Source: Symsagittifera roscoffensis | Lineage: Eukaryota; Xenacoelomorpha; Acoela; Convolutidae | NCBI RefSeq assembly: GCF_963678635.1 | Contig: NC_087066.1 | Span: 32,059,301-32,123,300, forward strand | Length of the DNA stretch: 64,000 nt | Direction: 5' to 3' | In this document: positions 33,801 through 44,776 of the stretch, in pieces | Layout of the letters: every line of letters begins with the position of its first letter | How positions within the stretch are numbered: the stretch's first letter is position 1 | Made by a program: the position numbers and the translations under genes | Notes under the pieces: generated by a model | Told to the model about the DNA's origin: nothing | The model's input: only the letters and a program-made list of their open reading frames with translations | Databases searched by the model: none

Positions 33801-33980
33801 AGAAGTTAGGTTTTGCAAATGTATATATTTTAAAATATGAAAAAATTTGCGTTCTGCAACAAACTTTCTCTAAAATACGCATATTTGTTGAAAAGTGATT
33901 AAATTTTTTGCAACTTGTAAAAAAAGTAACATAAATTTATTCGTTGAAAAGCATTTGAATTGAAATTTAATTAACCTTGA

Positions 33981-34684
33981 CTAGATTTTTATGAAAAAGT
34001 AATCAAAATTAATAGAAAAACTGACACGCTCACTATTTACAGAACCATGACCATCGATAAAACAATCAATTATTTTGAAGAAATCAGATTCATATTTTGA
34101 GTTTTGTACTTTTCGAATTCTGTCTAAAAATGCTGAGCCAAGAGTTTGCGTAGATGCATTTTTTTGATTAGAATTTAGATAATGTTTTTTGAACTTTTTC
34201 CGAACAAGTCGTTTCCTTGATACGCTTGGTGTTATTTCTGCTCCTTTCCATCGTAAATTATGCTGAACTCCGCAAATAAGCTGATTGAAGACTTCCCCAC
34301 TTGATGTGACAATACTCAAAAAGAATCTGTGTTTGTACAAAGTGTAAAGACAATCAATTTCTTGATAAATGTATTGATATTTGTCTAATCTCTGAAGAAT
34401 TTGGCTAAGAGATGTTCCAATTAAAATTATATGAAATTTGCATTTTCCCAAGGAACAGAACAATCATGAGTAGACACGCAATAATCTTGGGTTACTATGT
34501 ATTTTTCGTAAAATTCAATGGAAACAAAAATAAACAATGATTTACTATTATAATCTGAATAAAAGCTGGGAAGAACTTGACACATAGCATTTGCCATTGG
34601 GAAAATAATTTTTGCAGAAAATTGTGGAGTTATATAGTAGTAGTAACGCCTACACACATTCCATATAGGGAAATTCTTCCACAT
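33981..34684 (-). pseudogene. Unidentified element protein, about 230 aa, frameshifted
   Basis: Two overlapping minus-strand frames, 34684-34427 (ATG; MWKNFPIWNVCRRYYYYITP) and 34463-33981, read as successive parts of one protein with a frame change between 34463 and 34427. The second part has a hydrophobic, Tyr-rich segment (DKYQYIYQEIDCLYTLYK) and then a basic stretch (SRKRLVRKKFKKHYLN), possibly nucleic-acid binding or nuclear targeting. It starts about 115 bases from, and divergently to, the plus-strand gene at 34801. No family recognised. Confidence 0.5.
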
Positions 34685-34800
34685 TTGGTACTACTTTCAT
34701 GTATGGAAATCGCAATGACTCAAACCGCTTACATCCATTTTCATTAAATCTCGAAATCATTTCTCTCATTTCTCCTCATCTGATCAATTTGTTCTTCAAA

Positions 34801-35340
34801 ATGTACTCGAGAAAAGCTGATAGTCCCAACTACATTGAATTTTCAAAAAATCAAAAAGAATTGGGAGATTTGTTTGGTTCCAAAAATCCTACAAGGGGAA
34901 AATATACTTGGAACCGTGCTTTCAACTACTAAAAATAAATGATTTGGGACAATTTGAAAAGTCTCAGCAAATCTATTTTAGTAAAAAAAGAAGGAGAAGC
35001 AGTATCGGCAATTCGGAACAGTGTTATTCACGATGCTGAAAATCTTGGACTCGTTCCTATATATGAAGCAAAATCTGGTAAAGAATCAACTATGGATCAG
35101 GAGCTCGACATCTGTAATAAAGTATATGAAACAGCAACATACAACATGAGGAGGGTGCGTGTCACAATCAAGAAGAACAGTGTGAACAAGCCTCCCTACA
35201 TTCAGATTCGACTCTTCACTGCAAAAGAGAATGAAGGACTGAAACAAGTTGCCTATGTCAACTATACTCTGAACGAACTCAAAGAACTGTCCCAAATTTT
35301 GGAGAACTTTATGTTTGTTGATAATTGTGAACCTCAGTAA
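34801..35340 (+). pseudogene. Possible PC4-like ssDNA-binding protein, interrupted by two stops
   Basis: ATG at 34801 (MYSRKADSPNYIEFSKNQKE) opens 43 codons to TAA at 34930. After AAA and a second TAA at 34936, the same frame reopens at ATG 34939 for 133 codons. The C-terminal 55 residues (VRVTIKKNS...YIQIRLFTAKENEGLKQ...YTLNEL..L) have the strand and helix pattern of the transcription coactivator p15/PC4 fold: a basic strand, an aromatic strand, Gly-Lys turn and an amphipathic last helix. PC4 proteins bind single-stranded DNA, which would fit a replicating element. Resemblance is by pattern only. It could also be two separate small genes. Confidence 0.5.
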
Positions 35341-36002
35341 TGCTTTGTGATGTTTTGCATATTTGGTAATTGAAATATTATTGGTTCAAAACTATTTTTT
35401 CTCAATGAAGTCTATATTTAGAGCTATAATATCTGAGTAAAAGTCAGACAAAACATACAATTTAATCGAAACTGACATAAAACACTAATCAATTATCAAA
35501 CCATTTTCCAGTATTTGGTTGAAAAATTACGAGAAAAAACTTATATAATTTTTGCTTGCATCAAAATTTAGGTAAATTTTGTCTTATTTCAACAAAATTA
35601 CAAACAAGAATGTATACTTAGTTGAAAACATTATCATTATCTATTTTTTTCGATTTTCTGAATTTTATTGGTTGTTTTCAATTTTTTTAACTCAACTTGA
35701 GGTTTTGATTGGCTACCTGAATTTCCTTACAACTAATTAGACTCTAAATCAGGAAAAAAAAAACATTTTTTGGTGATTGATATTACAAAATAAATTAAAA
35801 ATGGTACAACAATTCGAGTTTTTTCAAGTTTCTTTGCTTATTTCAGCAAGAAATATGTTTCTATCAAAAGCGTTTTCAATGTCTGAAATGGCATTTATCA
35901 GATAATAAGGCTGAAAGACTTCAAAAAATTAAAAGAGTGGTGGACAGATGACGTTGATGGAGGTTGTATTAGTTTTAACTTGTATAGAAACAAAAAAATT
36001 TG
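35341..36002. other. Noncoding, no gene recognised
   Basis: AT-rich; includes one TTTTGATTGGCTACC near 35703 that resembles the repeated GATTGG words elsewhere in the element. Confidence 0.45.
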
Positions 36003-36445
36003 ACATTAAATTTCTTGAAAATTCCATGACTTTTGAAGCTCAATTCTGATTGGTTGACATTAAATTTGTTGAAAATTAAATTTCTTGAAAACTCCATGAC
36101 TTTTGAAGCTCGATTCTGATTGGTTGACTTTAAATTTGTTGAAAATTAAATTTCTTGAAAACTCCATGACTTTTGAAGCTCAATTTTGATTGGTTGACAT
36201 TAAATTTCTTGAAAATTCCATGACTTTTGAAGCTCAATTCTGATTGGTTGACATTAAATTTGTTGAAAATTAATTTTCTTGAAAACTCCATGACTTTTGA
36301 AGCTCGATTCTGATTGGTTGACTTTAAATTTGTTGAAAATTAAATTTCTTGAAAATTCCATGACTTTTGAAGCTCAATTTTGATTGGCTGACATTAAATT
36401 TCTTGAAAATTCCATGACTTTTGAAGCTCAATTCTGATTGGTTGA
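36003..36445 (+). repeat. Higher-order tandem repeat (70/70/54-bp units, 194-bp period)
   Basis: CCATGACTTTTGAAGCTC occurs at 36024, 36094, 36164, 36218, 36288, 36358 and 36412. The spacings are 70, 70, 54, 70, 70, 54, so a 194-bp block of three units is itself duplicated. Each unit ends with CTGATTGGTTGAC. The long units carry an additional TTGTTGAAAATTAAA segment. The minus-strand ORF at 36324-36572 is a read-through of these repeats, not a gene. Confidence 0.95.
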
Positions 36446-36720
36446 TATCAAAAAAGATAAAAATTTCCTTATCAATAATGCTTGAATCTGATTGGTTGAT
36501 AGCATAACTTTTGAAACTTCCATGGTTAAATTGGTTGATTTTTGTTTCAGCTAGGTTAAATAGCATATCCATTCTGATTTTTTTTCACGTTAAAAACATT
36601 TGGTTAATAAGTTTGCTGTTTTTATCAAATTTTGTTCATTTTTTGAGGCTATTCAACTCATTTAGCCTAAAAATTTAGTACATTTAAAATTTCCCATTTA
36701 ATTTTTCTTTACTTCCTGAG

Positions 36721-37200
36721 ATGCCGTCACTGAATAGAAAGGAAAGAGTTGCATGTCTTGAATGTGGCAGAGAATACATTCGCTTACAAGCATCAAAACA
36801 TTGTAGAACCTGTGGTATTTTGAAGTGTTCTAACTGTAAGTTTTATATTTATAGCAGCGAGGAACTCACCAATCATTTCAAGAAGAAGCATTGTCAGCAT
36901 AAAAATGTTAAATTTTGTGCTCAGCAGCCTCCAAACACACTTCAAGAGAAGGTAAAATTAATAGTTTTTAATAAAAACATAGAAATTACTCTGAATATTA
37001 ATTTTTACTGAATCTGAAAAGTCTAAACAATTGTGATAAATTTAGTCAGAACTTATACAGTGTTTTCATTACAATACCTGAACTGTCATCCATTTTTTTA
37101 TTAAAAGGTTTTGATTGATGATAAAGACAGCAAAAATCGAGTTCAAATTGTCGTGAAACTTTCCATGGAACTCGATCCGAAAACCTTTAATCAACAGTAA
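36721..37200 (+). CDS. Two-exon zinc-finger protein, paralogue of the polymerase N-terminus
   Basis: Exon 1 (36721-36951) starts MPSLNRKERVACLECGREYI, near-identical in layout to the polymerase start MPTLNRNEKVKCGDCG. It has the same paired CXXC units (CLECGREYIRLQASKHCRTC and CSNCKFYIYSSEELTNH..KKH). It ends at AAG before GTAAAATT. A 156-base intron ends TTAAAAG, and exon 2 (37108-37200) continues in phase with VLIDDKDSKNR...MELDPKTFN. This aligns with LLVDTKIENGR...SKLDTKIFN of the polymerase protein. It stops at TAA 37198. A third exon after TTATTTCAG at 37484 is possible. It is intact and predicted at 107 aa, probably nucleic-acid binding. It lies on the opposite strand, near the right half of the element. 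Confidence 0.68.
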
Positions 37201-38430
37201 AAACTCCCTTGGTTGCAAGCATGCGTAGACTTTGTTGCGATATATTTGTAGTAAAAGTGCATAACATATGCTGATGAGTAGTTGAGTATTTGCTTAAAAA
37301 TTGTAAGATGTGGATATTTGTAAAACATCGACTAATTGAAAGGTTTTGTGTAGTTACTATTTCAAATTTTTTCTTGTTTAGTGCATGTAAAGTGACCATA
37401 GTGTAGAGCGTTTTTAAGCAGACAATGAGGTTTGACTTATTAAGAATTATGGTTTTCTATTAATTTTTTTTATTATTATTTCAGAAAAGAAGTTGATAAA
37501 TGACCTAGAAAAATGTATGTTTTTGCTAAACTTTGAAAATTTCAAGATAATGATATAGATCATTCTCAACTAAAAATTTACTCCAAAAAAGAAATGCAGA
37601 TTTTAAACATGAATATACAGTTATGAGGCTGAGAAAATCATTTAAAGATTTTTAGCAAAGGATTTATGGTTGAATGTTTGTTGAAATGATACATTTTTCC
37701 ATCTAAAATTCAATTTTCAAGTAAAAATTTGTTCAAATTGGATTCTTTTGGTAGATAGTTGATGAAGCAGAAACTGAGAAAATGGTAAAATGAGATAGAA
37801 ACTCCATTTTTTTTATTAGGAGTTTTGAGAGAATTTTACTCCAATTTAGCTTATAAAGTATATCTTGAGAAAAAATCCGACATAAAAGTCCTCAAAGGTT
37901 TATATTTATGCGTAATTCAATAGAAAAGTTTGTTGTAATTTGATATATTAGGTACCTTATATGAAAAATCAATTGTTTTGAAGATAATTTTTGAAGAGCA
38001 AACCCAATCCGACATCGTTTGGAAGATGGTACAAAGCATAAACCAAAAACTTGCTTTCAAGGTCTACATTTGATTATTTTTACTTAGAGTTTTTTGCTGC
38101 TTAAAACTCGGAAAACTATACAATTGTTCCAGTTTGCAACTTGACTGCCTTTGCTTAATCAATTTTTTGAGACGCGCTCTTCTAGAACTTTTTAGATTTG
38201 TAGATGTTAGGAACTAAGATCTCTTGCGTATTTCTGAAGGTTTTCAGATTATAACTAATAGAGCTGCTCTTAATTTGCTCTTAAATCGTAAAAATACACC
38301 TTTATATTCTCATTTTGTACATATATTTTTGAAGGCTTTAACTAGCACCAATTTTGTCTCACTTGGATATTTATGAGAAAACTTCCGTCATAAATTAAGA
38401 ATAAAAAGCGATTTCATAAATATTTTGCAA
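37201..38430. other. Noncoding, no gene recognised
   Basis: AT-rich. Contains a possible acceptor (TTATTATTTCAG, ending 37484) that could serve the 36721 gene. Nothing else seen. Confidence 0.45.
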
Positions 38431-39060
38431 GAAAAGTGATAGTTATTGATCCCAAAAGTTGTATTTTTGCTTAAATAGTTTACGGTAGGAACTGAACAAG
38501 GGAACCTTGAGGAAGACTTTTACAATTTTTATTGTAAGAATCAGACGGTATCAGTTCTAATTTCATCTCTGCCAGCAAATTGTTTGTTCAATTGATACTG
38601 TTTTCCTCCTAAATTCTCCAGTTTTGACTAAATTTTCTTGTAAAGTGTGTTCAATAGCACAAACATGTATTAAACAGAAAGCAAGAATAACCTCAAAACA
38701 TAGAAAAATTCTACGGAAAATCATGAAAAAAGAACTATTTTTCGAGAAAAGTGACAGTTATTGATCCCAAATATTGTTTTTTTGCTTAAATAATTTACTG
38801 TAGCAACTAAACAAGGGAACCTTGAGGAAGACATTTACCATTGTTTTCGTAATAACCAGACGGTATCAGTTCTAATTTCATCTCTGACAGCAAATTGTTC
38901 TTTCAATTGATACTCTTTTCCTCCTAAATTCTCCAGTTCTGACTAAATTTTCTTGCAAAATGTGTTCAATAGCGAAAACATGCATTAAACAGAAAGCAAA
39001 AAAACCATAAAAAAAACATAAAACGTTTCTTCGGAAAATCATGAAAATTATGTTGCAGAA
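38431..39060 (+). repeat. 315-bp tandem duplication, two copies
   Basis: GAAAAGTGAYAGTTATTGAT starts at 38431 and 38746. Shared landmarks are AACAAGGGAACCTTGAGGAA, CAGACGGTATCAGTTCTAAT and TTAAACAGAAAGCAA. The copies are diverged at perhaps ten percent of positions and are noncoding. Confidence 0.92.
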
Positions 39061-39540
39061 GCAATAGAGAGATAATCATCAGTTATGAAGACGTTTTTTT
39101 TGAATTTGAACCAAAATCGAAGAAACTTTTAAGAAAAATTTTTAGTTAATTTTAGCAATTAACTGTTCATTTTCCATCATTGATTTGAAATTCATTATTA
39201 TTAACGTGAAAAAGTACTCAGAAAATGTAATTTTTGTACAAAATTGGGTTGGGTTAATCATTGTGAAAAAAAACTGAGGAGGAGTTAAATCATGGAGTTT
39301 GGTCTAAGAATTTCGTAGAATATTGCTCTTAATGTTCATTTGAATTTAGGAGTCCTATTTCAATTAACCCTGAATTGGACGAAAAATCAATTATTCACCA
39401 AAAAAAAACAAAAAGGTTGAAAATGGAAAATTTTGGACAGATTCCATTAATTTTTACTATACTTTCTCAAAAATTACGATTAGTTTCACTATTTTCCCAA
39501 AATTAATTTTGAAATACGAGAAGTTGTGTTTTATTTTGAA
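39061..39540. other. Noncoding gap before right TIR
   Basis: AT-rich, no gene or repeat recognised. Confidence 0.4.
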
Positions 39541-39919
39541 AAAGCTAATCATATTGTGTTATGTAATTTTTTGAAATTTTTTTCATAAAAATTCCAAGTT
39601 TTTTACCCAAAAACTCTTACCATTGACTTACCATGTATCAAAAAACTAATTAAAGGTCCTTCATTACACAACCCACACGTAATTAACCTTTGATATTTAC
39701 AAATTGGTTAACACGCGCCAACAATTTTGCGAAAAACCAGACATTTCTACTCAAAAACCAAAAAAAATACGTTTTTCTTACCATTATCTTACCATCACAC
39801 AAACCATAAAACCTTACCATCGGTATTCCCTATCTTAATACATTGTAGACTCTTTACCCAATGTTAATACATAGCTGGCAGACCGGATGCTCTATTCCCT
39901 GTCTTAAAACATGAGGGTC
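39541..39919 (-). repeat. Right terminal inverted repeat
   Basis: Reverse complement of the left TIR, ending ...ATGAGGGTC at 39919. It carries the TTAAGATAGGGAATA motif at 39824-39838 in reverse. Just outside lies TGCCACC followed by a C run, with no match to the left flank. Confidence 0.93.
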
Positions 39920-39998
39920 TGCCACCTCCCCCCCCCCTGATCACATCCAACAGCTACTACTAACAGACTTGGTAAATGAAAATGTCCCAAGTAATCCA

Positions 39999-40460
39999 TT
40001 GACAGAAACGAAAGCTGGAAACTTGATAGATGTGTTTGTTCAGTTAAAGAAAACCTTGTTTTGCTCTGATTTTTTGTTTGAGATAGTTTATCCTTATGAG
40101 GCTCATAAATCTTTCAAAAACATTGTTTTTATCTGTTAAATTGAATACTAGAAACTACTCGGTTTCGTAGTTTTTGTGCCGCTTTTTTCAGTTGATTTTC
40201 AAGTGTTTGCTGCACTTTTTGCTCAAGAATCACGGCTTAAAATTTTGATAATTTTTTTGAAAAATTCATACTCAGTTTTTTCTCCAAACTCCACCAAAAC
40301 GAAAATACTTCACTTGAAAAGTGAGTTTTTTATAATTCTCTTTTTTTATCCTTACAAACTTTGGCAGTGAAAATTATTTGACGAAAATCATCATCTCATA
40401 TTAGACACCATTACATCAAAATCAAAATTTTTTCGCAATCTAAGGTAATTTATTAGAAAA
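39999..40460 (+). repeat. Diverged copy of the 22150-22820 repeat
   Basis: GCCGCTTTTTTCAGTTGATT, TTTTCAAGTGTTTGCTGCAC, CACGGCTTAAAATTTTGATA and CACCAAAACGAAAATACTTC occur in the same order as in 22229-22680. The ORF at 40176-40370 is repeat-derived. Confidence 0.85.
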
Positions 40461-42237
40461 TATATTGCCTAGTTGTGCAACAATTTTCGGACCTCGGCTT
40501 TTATCCTTTTCAATGATTTGATAACTACTGGTCTTGAAATTTTTTAAAAAGAATAGCTGTGATCATAACCGTTTATGCTATGTGCACTGCAGCCGGCTTC
40601 TTTTTTTCCTAACAATTAAGATTTTAAATGAAAACTTGCTAAGTAAATCATTTTAAGAAACAACAATCGCTATCAATGACTTAGAATTGAATATATGGCA
40701 AAATAGTGATTGCGTCAGGGTGATCAATTGAACTGCGGTCACTCGAGAAAATAATGTTTACTACAAAAATTAAGTTTCGAGGGGATCTTCATAAAATTCA
40801 GAGAATTCTGAGCTTCCGCAGTAGTAATTCAATTTTATTGCATGTTTTTTTTGTTAGTTTAAGATTAAGAAATTTTTTGTATTACACTTAAGCAAAAAAT
40901 TTTGCTTATTGGGGTAATCTAATCTAAAAAAAAACTTGTTTTGCTATTGAACAAGAAATATTTAGCTGTTCCTATAATTTTTTTTCTGGTCAAAGATCAT
41001 CGTGATATACCATCTGAAAAACATTTGTAAAAAAAATTGAAGAAACTGATTTTGAAGAAAATGCAAAAAGTTTGTACAAGCGCTAAGTCACCCATCAAAT
41101 AGCAGTGCTCCATCATTGAAAAATGAGTGAACTTTTTACAGTAGTTTTTGATTGTCATTTTTGATAATCTATGTTCTAACATGGAATCGTCCATGAAAAA
41201 AATACTTGATATGAGGAGTGCAATACTTTTATAAATGACTACTACTGGAAAACTTCAGAAATATTTTCCAAATATCACTTTGTCAGTTTCTACAAAAACA
41301 AAGAAAATAAAATTTGAAAAAATTAGCTAGAATTGTATAAAGCTTTGTGTGAAATAGCAACAATACTAGTCTTCGTTAACCAGATCAACAGTAAGCACAA
41401 ATTCTGCTTAAAAGACAAAGGAAAGGAAGCTGTCAAACGCCGCGTAGCTAATTATAAGTTACAAGCAAAAGTATCCTTGACGGCTCAGTAGCAACGGTAG
41501 GAACAGTGTACAAAAAATGCTTTTTTTTGTAGTCTAATCGAGATGAGCCTTGTTTTTGTTTCATGGTTAATTAATTTTGTACTAGATGCTGTTTTGAGTC
41601 AATGGTAGCCGCATTAAGATTTCAATTTGAAGGAAACAAAAAAAACTAAGCTTAGTTGCCAGTCATAAAGTTAAACCATTGAGTTTTGGGGCAGTGAAAA
41701 TTAGTTCTGGGTGCTAATTGCCGTTTTTTCAATCATATGTTAGCTATAAATAATAACACGCAGTAGATAAAACTCTTTTTTGAGTGTTTTTGATAATTTT
41801 TGCTACCAAAATGAAACTTGATCAGTATAAAAAATTGAAGTGTTTTCAATTCGAGATGTTTCGAAAAATTTTCTAAGTGTTCTTTTTTGCTTGATACTCG
41901 TACTTTTAAGGAAGGTGAGGAATAGTTATGCTTGGGGTGCGTTTTTAGACTCAATTCTGAAAAAAATGAAGTGAGAGAATCAAACCATAATTTTACTTTA
42001 ATTTTCAAGCTAGTGTGCTATGTACTTACTTAAAAGGCTTTGATTCTACGTAAACGTTAATACTGAAAAGGAAGCAAAAAAACAAACATAATTTTCTCAC
42101 ACAAAAGTATTTCCAATTCAAATCAGAAAGCTAAGCAATCATATTAATGTTCCAACTTTCAGAGACAGTGATGGGATTTTTTGTCAAAATTTTCGATTTT
42201 TAATATAGCCGCTTTTGAGTTATTTCATATAAGAGTT
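40461..42237. other. Noncoding, repeat fragments only
   Basis: AT-rich. Around 40985-41060 a TCTGGTCAAA...CATCTGAAAAACAT segment belongs to the family arrayed at 43430-44900. The ORFs at 40997-41194 and 41733-42008 have no coding character. Confidence 0.5.
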
Positions 42238-42752
42238 TAAAAAATCCTGAAATCAAATATAAAAATATATTTCTATCTGTCATCATTTTTCGAAAAAAAT
42301 TAATATTTTTAAATGAAATTGCGGCTTGCTATTTGTCCTAATTACGACGGTTCTGTTTAGTGAAAACATCCCTTTAATCATCGGTTAGCATGTGGGTTAA
42401 AGTTTTTGGAAAAACATTTTTTGCATTTTTTTAAAGTATCAAACACGTTAAGTCAGAACAATCAGTGCGTCTTACTGATACAAGTATACAAAAAATATAA
42501 AAATTTAAAACATCCTGAAATCGATTACAAAAATATTTTTAACCTGTCATCGTTTTTCCAAAAAATTTAGTATTTCAATATGAAAGTGCGGCTGGCTACA
42601 TGTCCTAATTACGACATTTATGTTAACTGAAAATATTCCTTTGTTCAATGGTTAGCAATTGGCTTAAGATTTTCAGAAACACATTTGTGCATCTTTTTTA
42701 AAATGTCAAAGTCAGAACAATCATTGCGTCTTCCTGATACAAGTAGTCTTAT
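42238..42752 (+). repeat. Tandem duplication of about 265 bp, each ending in the dispersed hairpin-type motif
   Basis: Two units (about 42238-42490 and 42507-42752) share ATCCTGAAATC, CTGTCATC(A/G)TTTTTC, TGTCCTAATTACGAC and GTCAGAACAATCA...TGATACAAGTA. The last element is the degenerate MITE/hairpin end motif. A third, weaker end (GGGCAGTCAGG...CCAGCAACCTTG) follows at 42853-42900. Confidence 0.8.
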
Positions 42753-43429
42753 TTGAATATAAAAACAGAAACTTCAACTTTTAAAAGTTAATATCGAAAG
42801 TCTTAAAACTTAAGTTCATCTTCTGCTACAAATTTTTGAAGAGGAATTAAAGGGCAGTCAGGTTATACAACGTTCTACCTTTATATACCAGCAACCTTGT
42901 TAGACTATATATGGTGCCTATCAAGAATCTGACTCGTTAGGTTTTCAGCAATTGAACAGACTGGAAAATTTTTGCAAGTTTTTGCAGCTAGAATTTTCTC
43001 CATTTTAGGGACTTCATAAGTTATAATCTTTTAAAAATTTTGCAATGATAGCTGCGATTGGAACCTTACTTTCTGTGCTATGTGCACTAAAATCAATTAC
43101 TTTTATTTTGTACATTTATGATTTTATCCCTTTCAGTCCAGATTTACAGTTGTTTGGTTATGATTCATCATTCTTTTTCTGTTGATTTGTTGAATATAGG
43201 GGAAAATTTTCTAATTTTTGCTGTAAGTGGTAGTTTTTGCTTATGTTTGAATAGTTTAAATTCTCTCGAAACATCATGTTCGGATGAAAATTTCAGAAAG
43301 CGCCCTCGTGGCGTGTCAAAAACGGTTTCTTCTTGCCGATGTTCAATAAAAAAATGTAAAGCATGGTAAAAATTTGCTTGAATGAAAACATAGCAAAAAA
43401 ACAGAAATCTCCATCATTGATTTAGATTC

Positions 43430-44660
43430 AAGAGTTTACCGAAATAGTAAAATTCAGTACCGAAGCATTTTATCGATGCATTTTCGCATTTTTTTCGATC
43501 AAGTTTGAAGTTATTACCATAAAATTAAATTTCAGCGGCGAAGGAGCATTGAACTAGCTATGGATCTTTAGCAAAAAAAATTCACGTTAAATGAGGTAAA
43601 CTGATTTGAAAAAATTACGTTTTTGTTATTATGCAATAAAATTTTAGCGGCTTCGATATTTGCTTTCTGGTCAAAAACTGTCTTGATCAGTCACCTGAAA
43701 AACATTAATTATAAAAATGGTGGAAAATGATTTTGAACAACAATGTTTGTTGCTTCTACGCCCTGAAAAATTGTAAACTCGTCGCTGATTCAATTTTTTC
43801 TAATAAAAAATCATCCACGAATTAATTTGAAAATTAAATGTGCAATTTTTCATAGATTATTATTATTGAAAAACTTGCAATCAATGATTGAGAAGTACCG
43901 AAATAATGAAGTTGAGCGATAAAGCTATTTACCAATGCATTTCTGATGATATTTGAGATTTTTAAAAAAGCAAATTTCAGTGCTGAAACAGCATTGAACT
44001 AGCTATGGATCTTCAGCAATGATTGTTCGATGTATTTTTAATTGGGTTCTGTGAAGAAAAAACGTTCACGTCAAAGTGACCTATTAGCCTGACACAATTT
44101 TAAATAAACTTGAACAAAAAACCACGTTAAATAGGGTAATCTGATTCGAAAAATGTACGTTTTTGTTATTATTATATAATGAATATTTTAGCGACTTCGA
44201 TAGTTGCTTTCTGGTCAAAATTTGTCTTGAAGTGTCACTTGAAAAACAAAAATTGTGAAAATTGATTTTGAACAAAAAATAAAGCAAAATTTGTGTGTTT
44301 CTAAACCCTGAAAAATTGTAAATTTGTCGCTGATTTGATGTGTTCTAATAAGAAGTCAACCACGAATTAATTTCAAAATTAAGTGTACCATTTTCCATAG
44401 ATGATTATTACTAATTAAATATTGAGAATTATCGAAGTAGTAAATTTGAGTGCTGAAGCTATTTGCCAATGCGTTTCTGATGAAGTCTGAGGTTTTTTTT
44501 AAAAAAGCAAATTTCGGTGCTGAAGTAGCACAGAACTAGCTATCGATCTTTAGCAGTGATTATGTGCGGATTGTTAATTGGATTCATAGAAAAAAAGTTT
44601 CCCGTCAGAGTGATTCATTAAACTACAGTCAATCGAGGAGAGATTCTTAAGGCAAACCAT
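43430..44660 (+). repeat. Three-copy repeat array of about 450-540-bp units
   Basis: GAACTAGCTATGGATCTT (or one-base variant) lies at 43551, 43996 and 44532. Shared landmarks include GCTTTCTGGTCAAAA...CTTGAAAAACA, CCTGAAAAATTGTAAA and CGCTGATT. The copies are clearly diverged. The ORFs within (44084-44287, 44574-44786) are incidental. Confidence 0.82.
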
Positions 44661-44776
44661 AAATTTGGAGAGGATTTTCAAAAAAAAATGTAGAGATTTC
44701 TTAGCTCGCTCGGTGTTAAAACAAAAATTAGGACACGCTAAATAGTGTAATTTATAAAAAAAAATTACATTTTTGT

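Larger units (their letters stand above)
25438..39919. mobile_element. 14.5-kb pPolB-encoding TIR element (Polinton/Maverick-related, atypical)
   Basis: About 380-bp terminal inverted repeats (25438-25817, 39541-39919), starting GACCCTCATGTTTTAAGA at both ends, enclose a protein-primed family B DNA polymerase and five smaller genes or gene remnants in both orientations. Size, long TIRs and pPolB are Polinton/Maverick features. I see no DDE/RVE integrase, packaging ATPase, adenoviral-type protease or capsid gene, and no 6-bp target duplication is apparent beside the TIRs. It may have lost these genes, may belong to an undescribed family, or the genes may be too decayed to see. The interior also holds several tandem duplications. 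Confidence 0.88.

Noticed and set aside
36324-36572. Minus-strand ORF with repeated KSHGIFKKFN peptide
   Set aside because: It is the translation of the 70/54-bp DNA repeat, not a gene.
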